DNA from: VMDH01 sp038108875
Lineage (GTDB): Bacteria; Pseudomonadota; Gammaproteobacteria; Magnimaribacterales; D2472
Reading direction: 5' to 3'
Length of the DNA: 64,000 nucleotides
NCBI GenBank assembly: GCA_038108875.1
Contig: JAYNII010000004.1
Coordinates: forward strand, 1-64,000
This document shows, piece by piece, positions 51,936 through 60,256 of this stretch. The translations under genes were made by a program, and so were the position numbers. Positions within the stretch are counted from its first letter, which is position 1. Each line of letters starts with the position of its first letter. The notes beneath the pieces were generated by a model. The model saw only the letters and a list, made by a program, of their open reading frames with translations, made no database searches and was not told the DNA's origin.

Positions 51936-52680
51936 GAATATCTTAATCACTGGTGCTGCTCAGGGAATTGGCAAAGGCATAGCAGAAGCTTGTCTTAATC
52001 AGGGTGCGAATGTCTATCTTTTAGACATCAATGATTCCTTGCTTGAGGCAACGGCTAAAGAATTAAAATCTTCATATGCTAATCAGATTGAATTTCAGGC
52101 ATGTGAACTCACAAGTGATAGCAGCTTTAAAGAAGCATTGGAAATTGGTATTAGTAAATTTTCAGTATTTAATGGTTTCTGTAATTCAGCTGCATCTTCA
52201 CAGGGGATTGGTCCATTTGAACAATTCTCTGAAGAAGATTTTGATGCAACAATAAAGCTTAGTTTTAAAATTGTCTGGACATGTCTTAAACAAGAAATTG
52301 AATACTTTAGAACTCACCAAATTAGCGGAAGTATCGTCAATATCTCTTCAAATTCTGCTCTGCGCGGTTATGCATTTAATAGTATTTACGCTGCTTCCAA
52401 AGCGGCCGTAAATAACTTATCTCAATCGGTTGCTAAAGAAGTTGCTAAAGACAAAATAAGAGTGAATGTTATTTCACCTGGTACCGTAAACACTCCTGGA
52501 GTCCAGTCGTACTTTAAAAAAGATCCAGACGCTAAACTTAGACTGGAAAAAACTATTTTACTGAAAAGATTAGGAGAGCCTATAGAAATTGGCAATGCAG
52601 CAAGTTTTTTGCTTTCTGATAGATCTTCATACATTAATGGACAAATTATTTCTGTAGATGGTGGTTCCTCTATCTATTAA
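51919..52680 (+). CDS. SDR-family oxidoreductase
   Basis: A 253-residue SDR: TGAAQGIGKGIAE, YLLDIND (NAD type), a NCAG-equivalent CNSAAS, NISSNSALRG, YAASK, and VISPGTVNTPG. It starts in the last codons of the hydrolase gene. The NSAAS variant replaces the usual NNAG, a small departure from the family. With the lipase upstream it may handle a lipid-derived alcohol. Confidence 0.87.
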   Translation: MELKNKNILITGAAQGIGKGIAEACLNQGANVYLLDINDSLLEATAKELKSSYANQIEFQACELTSDSSFKEALEIGISKFSVFNGFCNSAASSQGIGPFEQFSEEDFDATIKLSFKIVWTCLKQEIEYFRTHQISGSIVNISSNSALRGYAFNSIYAASKAAVNNLSQSVAKEVAKDKIRVNVISPGTVNTPGVQSYFKKDPDAKLRLEKTILLKRLGEPIEIGNAASFLLSDRSSYINGQIISVDGGSSIY

Positions 52681-52682
52681 TA

Positions 52683-53372
52683 ATGCATCCAACCATCAAC
52701 TATAAATTTACTTATCCTGAATTAACCAGGATAGAAGACAACGGGATGCGGTTTTATGTAGACTCTAAAGGGAATCCTGTGCCTTCAGTGACAACTGTAT
52801 TAGATGTGGTTAGCGACAAAACAGCTATAAAGAGATGGGAATATCGCGTAGGAAAAAAAGCCGCTGAAGAAATTAAACAACAAAGTACCGACATAGGCAC
52901 CATGGTGCATGAAGCTATAGAACAGTATCTTTTAGGAAATAATTGGGATGTATTTGCTGAAGATAATAATAGTTTGCTTGCAAAAGGTATCACAGAGAGA
53001 TTTATTGATACAGGTTTGAGTAAGATTAATGAAATATGGGGACTTGAAGCAGGTTTATTACTAGATGATTGGTACGCGGGAACTGCTGATTGTATAGCTA
53101 TTTATAATGATAAGCCTGCCATCATTGATTTCAAAACAGCAAAAAAACTTAAACGTAAAGATTGGATAGAAAATTACTTTCTGCAAGGTGCGGCCTATGC
53201 GAACGCCCATAATGTGATGTTTGATACTAATATCGAAGAAATCGTGATTTTAATGGTAGATAGAGATCTGCTATTTAAAGAATTTCATATAAGAAGAGAT
53301 GAGTTTGCTCATTATACGAAAATATGGAAGACTAAACTTTTAGAATTTTTTAATTATCGAAGGGAGCAATGA
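52683..53372 (+). CDS. PD-(D/E)XK exonuclease, RecB/MGME1-like
   Basis: A 229-residue nuclease. A typical RecB-family order is seen: H76 and E80 in GTMVHEAIEQYL, then D136 in AGTADCIAIY, D149 and K151 in IIDFKTAKK, and Q168/Y172 in QGAAYANA. The size and the opening VPSVTTVLD fit the small exonucleases found in phages and in mitochondria (MGME1) rather than Cas4, as no C-terminal cysteine cluster exists. It is embedded between two SDR genes with 2 to 4 base spacing, so it is chromosomal now. A DNA-repair exonuclease role is most likely. Confidence 0.83.
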   Translation: MHPTINYKFTYPELTRIEDNGMRFYVDSKGNPVPSVTTVLDVVSDKTAIKRWEYRVGKKAAEEIKQQSTDIGTMVHEAIEQYLLGNNWDVFAEDNNSLLAKGITERFIDTGLSKINEIWGLEAGLLLDDWYAGTADCIAIYNDKPAIIDFKTAKKLKRKDWIENYFLQGAAYANAHNVMFDTNIEEIVILMVDRDLLFKEFHIRRDEFAHYTKIWKTKLLEFFNYRREQ

Positions 53373-54106
53373 TGAAAAACATTAAAAATCAAGTAGTTCT
53401 TGTAACAGGTGCTAGCTCAGGATTTGGTGAATTAGTTGCAAGAAAGATCGTAGAGCTTGAAGGTAAGGTCGTTTTAGCTGCCAGAAGAGAAGATAAATTG
53501 AAAGAATTAGCCAATGAGTTAGGAGAAGCTAATGTGGTCTATGCCAAGACCGATATGTCGGTGTTAGAGGATGTAAAAAATATTGCCAATCTTGGAATTA
53601 AAAAGTTTGGCCGCATTGATGCATTGGTAAATAATGCTGGAGTAATGCCTTTATCGTTAATAAGCGCTGGTAGAACAGATGAATGGGATGCCATGATAGA
53701 CATAAATATTAAAGGGGTCTTGTATGGTATTCATGCAGTTTACGATCATATGATGACAAGGGGTTCGGGAAAGATTATTAACATCTCATCTGTAGCAGGA
53801 AAAAGAGTTATGCCAGGAGGCGCTGTCTATTCTGGTACAAAATTTGCTGTGCATGCGATTTCTGAAGGTGTAAGAATGGAATCAGCCGGAAAAATACAAG
53901 TTTCTTGCATCTATCCAGGCGCATTTATGACTGAACTTGCAGGAAGTATTAAAGATAAATCAATGCTCGAAGCTTTGATGGCAAGAGGTATCGGAAAGAT
54001 TGCTGGTGATGCAGGATATGTTGCTGATGCTATTATGTTTGCTCTATCTCAAGATCCTGCTGTCGCCATTAACGACATTACCATTTCTCCTACTGCAACG
54101 CCTTAG
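53369..54106 (+). CDS. SDR-family oxidoreductase
   Basis: A 245-residue SDR of the YdfG/serine-dehydrogenase type with TGASSGFGELVARK, AARREDKL (NADP preference from the Arg pair), NNAGVMP, NISSVAGKRVMPGGAVYSGTKFAV and YPGAFMTEL. It reduces a small keto compound or oxidises a hydroxy acid. Overlaps the nuclease by 4 bases and the convergent GMC gene by 4 bases. Confidence 0.88.
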   Translation: MMKNIKNQVVLVTGASSGFGELVARKIVELEGKVVLAARREDKLKELANELGEANVVYAKTDMSVLEDVKNIANLGIKKFGRIDALVNNAGVMPLSLISAGRTDEWDAMIDINIKGVLYGIHAVYDHMMTRGSGKIINISSVAGKRVMPGGAVYSGTKFAVHAISEGVRMESAGKIQVSCIYPGAFMTELAGSIKDKSMLEALMARGIGKIAGDAGYVADAIMFALSQDPAVAINDITISPTATP

Positions 54107-55698
54107 TTAATTTTAAGAATCATATCTGCACACTTTGCACCGATGACATTTCCTAGTGCATTGGTATTCCCAGATATGATGTTAGGGGTAATTGAAAGAT
54201 CTGCCACCCGAAGATTATTGATCCCCCAGACTTTTAGATGGTTATCAACTACGGATTGCTCGTCAAAACCCATCTTACAAGTTCCAACAGGATGATATAC
54301 AGATAAACCTGTTTGTTTAATAAATTCATCCAATTCAGAGTCTGTGTGAATTTTTTTCCCTGGAAGGATTTCATGAACCATTTCATCCTTAATAGGAGCG
54401 GAATGTAAGATGTTTCTAGTAATTTTAACTGCATTTCTTAAATCAGTAAGATCATCTGTATTGCTTAGATACCCAGGATCAATTAATAAAGAGTCTTGAG
54501 GATTTGAAGATTTAATTTTAACGCTACCAAAGCTCTTGGGTCGCAAAATAGTCACCGATGCAGTGATTCCTGAGTCTGGCGTCATTTTTCCACTCTTATG
54601 GTATTTTCCAGCCCCAGGAGCAAAATGAATTTGTGCATCAGCTCGATTTTTTGCGGGAGAGGTTTTAAAAAATACACCCACGTCTGCAGCAGGGTAAGTG
54701 TATAAACCCTCTTTTTTTAAGAAATATTTTGATAATTCTTTTATAGTGGAAATAAACCCCATCTTTTGCTTAAAAGTTTCATGATGGTCTTTTAAAAGGA
54801 CCGATAGGTTAACTGTTAGATGATCTCTAAGGTTTTTACCGACTCCAGGAAGATCTTTAATTTTATTAATATTATGTTCCTCAAGTTCTGCAAAATGACC
54901 AATTCCAGAAAGCATAAGAATCTTAGGTGAATTAAAAGCTCCAGCGCTTAATACTATTTCCTTATTTGCAGTAATTAAGGTTTTATTCTTACCAGCAGAT
55001 AATTCAACTCCTACTGCTTTATGCTTATGAATGATGATTCTGTCGACATGAGTATTCTTCATCAGGGTTAAATTAGGTCGGTTCAAAATAGGTTTTAAGA
55101 ATGCATCTGCAGCACTAAATCTTTTTCCATCTTTAATATTGGTTTGGTAGTAACCAAATCCTTCTTGGGAGGGACCATTGAAATCTTGATTTCTAAGCAA
55201 TCCAAAATTCGCGCAGGCTTGCATGAATAAATTGGATGCGGGTAGGGAGCCTTTAAAGGTTTCAACCCAGAGAGGGCCAAAATTACCGTGGTATTGGTCA
55301 AGTAAATCTTGATTATTTTCTAAAGATATAAAATAAGGCAACAAAGAATTGAAATCCCATCCAAATCTGGGATCAAGCCACGAGTCGTAATCTTCTTTTT
55401 GACCTCGGATGTAGACCATTCCATTAATACTGCTTGATCCACCCAAAGTTCTTCCTCTGGGAGAGTTTATGGTTCTATTGAAAAGATGTTCTTGAGGTAT
55501 GGTCTCATCACACCAACTTAGTTGATTATGTTTAAACAATGAGCTTGCTGCTAAGGGAATTTTAATCTGTAGGCGGTTGTCATCTGGTCCAGCCTCAATT
55601 AAACACACCGAATTATTGGGATTTTCACTTAATCGATTTGCCAAAACACAGCCAGCACTTCCTGCACCGATAATTATATATTTAAAGTTAAAATTCAT
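54103..55698 (-). CDS. GMC-family oxidoreductase (choline/alcohol dehydrogenase-like)
   Basis: The product has 531 residues from the ATG 55698; a GTG five codons upstream at 55713 was not preferred. FAD-binding IIGAGSAGCVLANRLSE opens the protein, GRTLGGSSSINGMVYIRG and LSAGAFNSPKILMLSGIG are the GMC signatures, and the active-site HPVGTCKMG with NTNALGNVIGAKCADMI ends it. It oxidises a primary alcohol or choline-like substrate with FAD. It is divergent from the pepE-led operon with a 17-base gap, so they share a control region. Confidence 0.92.
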   Translation of the reverse strand: MNFNFKYIIIGAGSAGCVLANRLSENPNNSVCLIEAGPDDNRLQIKIPLAASSLFKHNQLSWCDETIPQEHLFNRTINSPRGRTLGGSSSINGMVYIRGQKEDYDSWLDPRFGWDFNSLLPYFISLENNQDLLDQYHGNFGPLWVETFKGSLPASNLFMQACANFGLLRNQDFNGPSQEGFGYYQTNIKDGKRFSAADAFLKPILNRPNLTLMKNTHVDRIIIHKHKAVGVELSAGKNKTLITANKEIVLSAGAFNSPKILMLSGIGHFAELEEHNINKIKDLPGVGKNLRDHLTVNLSVLLKDHHETFKQKMGFISTIKELSKYFLKKEGLYTYPAADVGVFFKTSPAKNRADAQIHFAPGAGKYHKSGKMTPDSGITASVTILRPKSFGSVKIKSSNPQDSLLIDPGYLSNTDDLTDLRNAVKITRNILHSAPIKDEMVHEILPGKKIHTDSELDEFIKQTGLSVYHPVGTCKMGFDEQSVVDNHLKVWGINNLRVADLSITPNIISGNTNALGNVIGAKCADMILKIN

Positions 55699-55715
55699 TC
55701 CGTTATCATGCACCT

Positions 55716-56411
55716 ATGAAACAAATTATAGCAATCGGAGGTGGAGGTTTTGGAAGAAATCCACAAGAAAACTTTATTGAACAATACATTTTGGATCAGG
55801 CAAAATCAAAAAAACCAAACATTTTATTTATACCCACTGCGACCGGAGAACTTGATTCTTACATAGTCAATTTCTATAAAGTGTTTTCTAAATTACATTG
55901 CAATCCAAGTCATCTCTCATTTTTTAAGCGAACCCCTGACTTGCAGAAGTTAATAGCTGCACAAGATGTTGTGTTTGTTGGTGGTGGTAATACAAAGAGC
56001 ATGCTAGCAGTTTGGCGAGAATGGGGATTAGACAAATATCTGTTTGAAGCTTATCAAAAAGGTGTTGTCATGTCAGGCGTAAGTGCTGGAGCAATCTGTT
56101 GGTTTGAGCATGGCATCACAGATTCTTGGGAATCAAGCTTGAAAATCATGCCATGTTTAGGTTTTGTAGATGGAATTTGTTGTCCCCATTATGATGAAGA
56201 ACCAGAAAGACGACCAGCTACTAAAAAGTTTTTACAAAAAAACAATAATAATGCCGTAATCGGCATAGAGGGAGGTTGTGCATTACATCTTAAAGATAAT
56301 AAATTATATAGAGCAGTTAGATTTTTAAAAAATAAAAACGCCTATCGAGTTACCACTAAAGATAATCAAATAATTGAAGCAGCTGTAAAGTCTTTATCTC
56401 TAGTTAAATGA
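55716..56411 (+). CDS. S51-family peptidase E-like protein
   Basis: A 231-residue protein with the catalytic serine in SGVSAGAICWFEHG, a FVGGGNTKSMLAVW loop and GIEGGCALHL. The cyanophycinase/PepE family acts on aspartyl-X dipeptides or related chains. It leads a six-gene operon. Its relation to the redox genes that follow is unclear; it may process a peptide-linked substrate. Confidence 0.85.
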   Translation: MKQIIAIGGGGFGRNPQENFIEQYILDQAKSKKPNILFIPTATGELDSYIVNFYKVFSKLHCNPSHLSFFKRTPDLQKLIAAQDVVFVGGGNTKSMLAVWREWGLDKYLFEAYQKGVVMSGVSAGAICWFEHGITDSWESSLKIMPCLGFVDGICCPHYDEEPERRPATKKFLQKNNNNAVIGIEGGCALHLKDNKLYRAVRFLKNKNAYRVTTKDNQIIEAAVKSLSLVK

Positions 56412-56848
56412 GCATTTGGAGAATAATAAATCCCTTTGTTGTCTTAATTTTAAGATCTCCCTTTCATTCCATAGCAAGTAAAAACTTGTTATTCATTAGT
56501 TTCAAGGGAAGAAAAACTCAAAAAAAATATCATATTCCTGTGAGTTATCACAAAGAAGGTCGTGAGTTGATTGCACTAACTCTTAAAAAAAACTTATGGT
56601 GGAAAAATCTTGTATCTCTAACTCATGTTCAAATTACTTTACAGGGTAAAGCGCAAGATGCTGCTATCTCTATTGTCATTGAAGACACTCAGTATATTAA
56701 AGAAAAAATGCGAAAATTAATTATCTCAAAACCAATTGATGCTTTTTTTGCTAAAGTTAGGCTCGATGCAAATAAGCATCCTATTGAAGATGATTTACAC
56801 CAGGCTGCTCAAAAACATATAGTATTGAGATTTAATCTAATCCCATGA
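56408..56848 (+). CDS. Deazaflavin-dependent nitroreductase-like protein (DUF385)
   Basis: A 146-residue split-barrel protein. SKNLLFISFKGRKTQKKYHIPVSYHKEGRELI is the characteristic FxGRKTGxxxxxPVxY box of the DUF385/F420 nitroreductase group, and the ending KHIVLRFNLIP also fits. In actinobacteria such proteins use F420; in other bacteria the cofactor may be FMN or heme-like. Overlaps both neighbours by 4 bases. Confidence 0.7.
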   Translation: MSIWRIINPFVVLILRSPFHSIASKNLLFISFKGRKTQKKYHIPVSYHKEGRELIALTLKKNLWWKNLVSLTHVQITLQGKAQDAAISIVIEDTQYIKEKMRKLIISKPIDAFFAKVRLDANKHPIEDDLHQAAQKHIVLRFNLIP

Positions 56849-57423
56849 AGATAATTATTTTAGTAAACATTTTATTTTTTTCTCTCTTGTTGCCAGCAAG
56901 AGAAATAATGTGTGAATTGAAGGGTACTTACGAAACAACCTATGGTGTTCCCAATAGAAATTATTTAAAAGATTTTGGAGATGCATTAAAAACATTTACT
57001 GCAGGTCCATACACAGGTTTTTTTGTGGATAAGGCTAAGGAAAACATATCCGATAATTGGAATGCACAAGAATTTTATGTAGTTCAATATTGGAATATTG
57101 ATAAGAACGATGAATTGATTCTTAACGGTTATGACGTCGATCCTGCAATTACTTGGATTATTCCCGATTCACAAAAGATACTAAGTCACTCCGGTAAAAA
57201 TATTCTTCTAGAAGAAATGGTCCCAACTGATTCAACTCATCCTGCCTCTGATGAAATGATTATTGATTATTACAAAATTATTAATAGCATCAATAGGTTC
57301 ACTGGAATGGGTCGCATAGAAGGAAATATTTGGCTGAGTGGCAAAGATATTAAGTCTATCAAGGCTCCAAAAATTTCATTTATAGCAAGGGGTAACTGCT
57401 CAGATTTAAAGAAGAAGTTTTAA
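56845..57423 (+). CDS. Exported protein of unknown function
   Basis: A 192-residue protein with a signal sequence (MKIIILVNILFFSLLLPARE). It contains several aromatic and acidic stretches such as YGVPNRNYLKDFGDALKTF, EFYVVQYWNIDKN and NGYDVDPAITWIIPDS. One cysteine near the start of the mature part and one near the end could form a disulfide. I recognise no family. Co-transcription with a PhnZ-like oxygenase and LLM enzyme suggests a periplasmic helper, but this is only context. Confidence 0.7.
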   Translation: MKIIILVNILFFSLLLPAREIMCELKGTYETTYGVPNRNYLKDFGDALKTFTAGPYTGFFVDKAKENISDNWNAQEFYVVQYWNIDKNDELILNGYDVDPAITWIIPDSQKILSHSGKNILLEEMVPTDSTHPASDEMIIDYYKIINSINRFTGMGRIEGNIWLSGKDIKSIKAPKISFIARGNCSDLKKKF

Positions 57424-57425
57424 CT

Positions 57426-57851
57426 TTGTTTATTCCAAAAAAATTATTAGCTAGAAAATTTCAAATTTCTATAGAAAGTCTTGATGCCCTTATTAATTTA
57501 GGAATATTAAACGATGAAAGATTAGTAAACATTTATTTGGTTACGCTTTATGGGATTGAGGCACCATCTGATCAGCTTGCTGATATACCTTGGATGCAAT
57601 TACTATCTATAGCACAACATAATGTTCGAATTGAACTGCAAAAATCTATTCTAGAAATTTATGATTCCTCGGGTACCAACAACGATCCCATGACATTGCA
57701 TATAAATTGTTTGAAAAAAGAAATTAATCTCTGGGATGGGTATGCCAATCATTCATCTGAATCCTATGCAAACTTATTAGAATTTAAAACAGGTATGAAA
57801 CTTTATCTAAGAAAATTCAATAAAATGTTATTGAATGATTCCATCGATTGA
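57426..57851 (+). CDS. Unknown protein, possibly helical DNA- or protein-binding
   Basis: A 141-residue cytoplasmic-looking protein starting at a TTG 57426. The N-terminal part KKLLARKFQISIESLDALINLGILNDERLVNIYLVTLYGI is helical and loosely resembles a helix-turn-helix, though no firm match is claimed. No cysteine pair and no membrane segment are seen. It sits between the exported unknown and the HD protein. Confidence 0.65.
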   Translation: MFIPKKLLARKFQISIESLDALINLGILNDERLVNIYLVTLYGIEAPSDQLADIPWMQLLSIAQHNVRIELQKSILEIYDSSGTNNDPMTLHINCLKKEINLWDGYANHSSESYANLLEFKTGMKLYLRKFNKMLLNDSID

Positions 57852-57886
57852 TCTGCTAAAATATTTAATAATTGGGAGGAAATACT

Positions 57887-58429
57887 ATGTTTACAAGAAT
57901 GGATCAAAGTACTCAAGAAGATTGGGAGCATATTCGTAATGAGCATATGCCACATGTGCTTGACATGCCCAATAGGATTGTTTCAATGTTAAAGCAACTC
58001 GAGGGAGTGAAGCTTGGTTTTAACACAGATCAGCTTCATCATGCCTTACAGACAGCTACCATGGCAAGAAGAGCAGGCGCAGATGATGAAATGATAGTGA
58101 TCTCTCTTATTCATGATGTTGGTAAGGTAATTAATGTTCCAAATCATGGGCAAATATGTGCAGAGATAATTAAGCCTTATGTCAGCGATGATGCCTACCA
58201 TATCATTAGAACGCACCAAGACTTTCAAGGGGAGCATTATTACCATTACATGGGTAAACCGAGAGATTTGCGCAATCAATATAAAGATGAATCATGGTTT
58301 GCAAAAGCAGAAGAATTTACCGACCAGTGGGATCAAGCAGCTTTTGATGATAACTTTGATGTAGATACGCTTGATTCATTTGTGCCCCTAATTAATAAAA
58401 TTTTTTCTGCTCCTAAACAATTAGTTTAA
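57887..58429 (+). CDS. HD-domain protein, PhnZ/MIOX-like mixed-valent diiron oxygenase
   Basis: The product has 180 residues from ATG 57887, which has a GGGAGGA site 7 to 8 bases upstream; the frame from TTG 57872 includes that site and is unlikely to be the start. The HD-domain metal ligands fall at H52, H76-D77, H87, H110 and D149, all of which match the six positions used by the phosphonate oxygenase PhnZ. The segment QLHHALQTATMARRAGADDEMIVISLIHDVGK is close to PhnZ. Known members cleave C-H/C-C or C-P bonds using O2 and an Fe2+/Fe3+ pair. The substrate here is unknown; it is not next to phosphonate genes. A plain HD phosphohydrolase cannot be excluded. Confidence 0.75.
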   Translation: MFTRMDQSTQEDWEHIRNEHMPHVLDMPNRIVSMLKQLEGVKLGFNTDQLHHALQTATMARRAGADDEMIVISLIHDVGKVINVPNHGQICAEIIKPYVSDDAYHIIRTHQDFQGEHYYHYMGKPRDLRNQYKDESWFAKAEEFTDQWDQAAFDDNFDVDTLDSFVPLINKIFSAPKQLV

Positions 58430-58438
58430 ATTTCAAGT

Positions 58439-59302
58439 ATGAAATTTGCTATTCCAACAGCGATGGTACCTGTTGGTGAAATAAAAGAGTTGGCACTCGC
58501 AGCTGAGATAAATGGGTTCCATTCCATAGCCGTTTCGGATCATCTTTTTCATCCAAAGCAGTTTTCAGTGCCTTATCCATATACCCCTGATGGAAGGGTC
58601 CGATGGGAAGAGGGCACAGATTGGCCAGATCCTATTAATTTATTATCTTTTCTTGCTGGTGCCACAAAAAACTTACACTTTTACACCTCTATTTATATCC
58701 TGCCTGCTCGCAATATACTTCGTGTAGCAAAAGAAATTGCTACACTTTCGAACTTATCTAAGGGTAGATTCTCTCTTGGTATTGGTCTGGGTTGGCTTCC
58801 TGAAGAATTCGAATTGGGGGGAGTGCCTTTTAAAAATCGAGGTAAGAGAGCAGATGAGATGCTTGAAATTCTTCAAGCTCTTTGGAAGGGAGATTTTGTC
58901 CAACATGAAGGCACATTTCATACTTTTAAGAGCTTACAATCTCTGCCTACACCTCACAAGAATACGGTTCCAATTCTAGTTGGTGGCTATTCAGATGCAG
59001 CATTAACAAGAGCCGCGAAACATGATGGTTGGATTTCTGATATGCACAGCTTAAGAGAACTAAAAGATCTTATTATCAAATTAGAGGGCTTTAAAAACCA
59101 AATAGCAAATACTAGAGCCTACCAAATAATAGCTTTTAGTTGTTGGGATGCATTTCATAAAGAAGGGTTTTTAGAGATGTTTGATATTGGTGTCACAACT
59201 ATTACTACTTACCCCTGGTTCATGTATGGGCTCAATAATAATGCCCCACTTAAAGACAAGTTAAAGGCGTTAGAGAAATTTAGTAAAGATATTATTTTGT
59301 GA
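58439..59302 (+). CDS. Luciferase-like (LLM-class) flavin/F420-dependent oxidoreductase
   Basis: A 287-residue TIM-barrel protein with SIAVSDHLFHPKQF, LHFYTSIYILPARN, KGRFSLGIGLGWLPEEFELGG and VPILVGGYSDAALTRAAKHDGWI, which are the hallmarks of the bacterial luciferase/F420 group. The form resembles the F420-type sub-branch, but the cofactor is not proven. It is the last gene of the pepE operon. Likely partner of the HD oxygenase in degradation of a small organic compound. Confidence 0.87.
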   Translation: MKFAIPTAMVPVGEIKELALAAEINGFHSIAVSDHLFHPKQFSVPYPYTPDGRVRWEEGTDWPDPINLLSFLAGATKNLHFYTSIYILPARNILRVAKEIATLSNLSKGRFSLGIGLGWLPEEFELGGVPFKNRGKRADEMLEILQALWKGDFVQHEGTFHTFKSLQSLPTPHKNTVPILVGGYSDAALTRAAKHDGWISDMHSLRELKDLIIKLEGFKNQIANTRAYQIIAFSCWDAFHKEGFLEMFDIGVTTITTYPWFMYGLNNNAPLKDKLKALEKFSKDIIL

Positions 59303-59356
59303 TGTCAAATTTTAAAGTTATTGGATGTCTAAAAAATTTGCTTTTTATTTAAATAT

Positions 59357-59385
59357 TTGAGATCTTATCAATCTGTATTTCTAAT
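59357..59385 (+). promoter_or_regulatory. Sigma-70 promoter of the proteorhodopsin gene
   Basis: TTGAGA (59357-59362) and TCTAAT (59380-59385) are 17 bases apart, each matching five of six consensus bases. The predicted start near 59392 leaves a 17-base leader with GGAGAA (59399-59404) before the ATG at 59409. A separate promoter for this gene fits strong, independent expression of the pump. Confidence 0.65.
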
Positions 59386-59408
59386 AAGTTTAAACATTGG
59401 AGAAAATT

Positions 59409-60155
59409 ATGAAGAAATTGTTGCTTTTGATTGGGGCTGTTTCCCTTCCATCATTTGCCGCATCCGGGGGAGATCTTAATGCTAACGATTACGTAGGGGT
59501 TTCTTTCTGGCTTGTTACTGCAGCTTTATTGGCTGCCACTGCTTTCTTTTTTCTTGAAAGGAGTAACGTAAGTGGTAAATGGAAAACATCCTTAACTGTA
59601 TCAGGATTGGTAACTGGTATCGCACTTTGGCACTATCTATATATGAGAGGTGTTTGGGTTGAGACAGGTACATCACCAACTGTGTTCAGATATATTGACT
59701 GGTTGCTAACGGTACCTCTATTGATAGTTGAGTTTTATCTAATTCTAAGAGCAGTTACGAATGTTGCTGCATCATTATTTTGGAAATTATTCCTGGGTTC
59801 TTTAGTAATGCTTGTATTTGGTTACCTTGGTGAATCAGGACTAATGTCTGCTTTACCTGCATTCATTATTGGATGTTTAGCATGGTTTTATATGATTTAT
59901 GAGCTATGGGCTGGTGAAGGTGCTTCTGCAAAGAATGCTTCTGGTAATGCAGCTGTAATGTCAGCATATAACACAATGATGTGGATCATCATTATTGGTT
60001 GGGCAGTGTATCCTCTAGGTTACTTCTTTGGATACTTAGGCGGTGGAGCTAACGAAGGTACCTTAAACCTGATCTACAACCTTGCTGATTTTATAAACAA
60101 AATCTTATTCGGAATAGTTATTTGGGGAGCTGCTGTTAGCGATAGCCACGAATAA
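59409..60155 (+). CDS. Proteorhodopsin, green-absorbing proton pump
   Basis: A 248-residue retinal protein from the ATG 59409 with a good GGAGAA site; an upstream TTG 59397 is inside that site. A signal peptide (MKKLLLLIGAVSLPSFA) precedes seven helices. Numbering matches the reference protein: His75, proton acceptor Asp97 in RYIDWLLTVP, Leu105 (green tuning), proton donor Glu108, and the retinal Lys231 in NKILFGIVIW. It moves protons outward under light. No retinal-synthesis genes occur in this window, so these must be elsewhere. Confidence 0.98.
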   Translation: MKKLLLLIGAVSLPSFAASGGDLNANDYVGVSFWLVTAALLAATAFFFLERSNVSGKWKTSLTVSGLVTGIALWHYLYMRGVWVETGTSPTVFRYIDWLLTVPLLIVEFYLILRAVTNVAASLFWKLFLGSLVMLVFGYLGESGLMSALPAFIIGCLAWFYMIYELWAGEGASAKNASGNAAVMSAYNTMMWIIIIGWAVYPLGYFFGYLGGGANEGTLNLIYNLADFINKILFGIVIWGAAVSDSHE

Positions 60156-60176
60156 TTTATTTTCTCTTTTATCAAG

Positions 60177-60202
60177 AAAAGCCCCATTTATGGGGCTTTT
60201 TT
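60177..60202 (+). terminator. Rho-independent terminator after proteorhodopsin
   Basis: AAAAGCCCC pairs with GGGGCTTTT around a six-base loop and ends in TTTTTT. It starts 22 bases after the pump stop codon, making the gene a single-gene transcript. The MAPEG gene then needs its own promoter, which I could not pinpoint. Confidence 0.88.
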
Positions 60203-60256
60203 ATTGCCATATTCATAATCTTTTGTAACTATGTATTTATCGATTTGGAGAAAATT

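Noticed and set aside
52683..53372. Cas4 identity for the nuclease, hinting at a CRISPR system
   Set aside because: There is no C-terminal cysteine cluster, no other cas gene and no repeat array in the window.
60203..60244. A promoter for the MAPEG gene
   Set aside because: TTGCCA is present, but no good -10 lies at a proper distance, so I did not call it.
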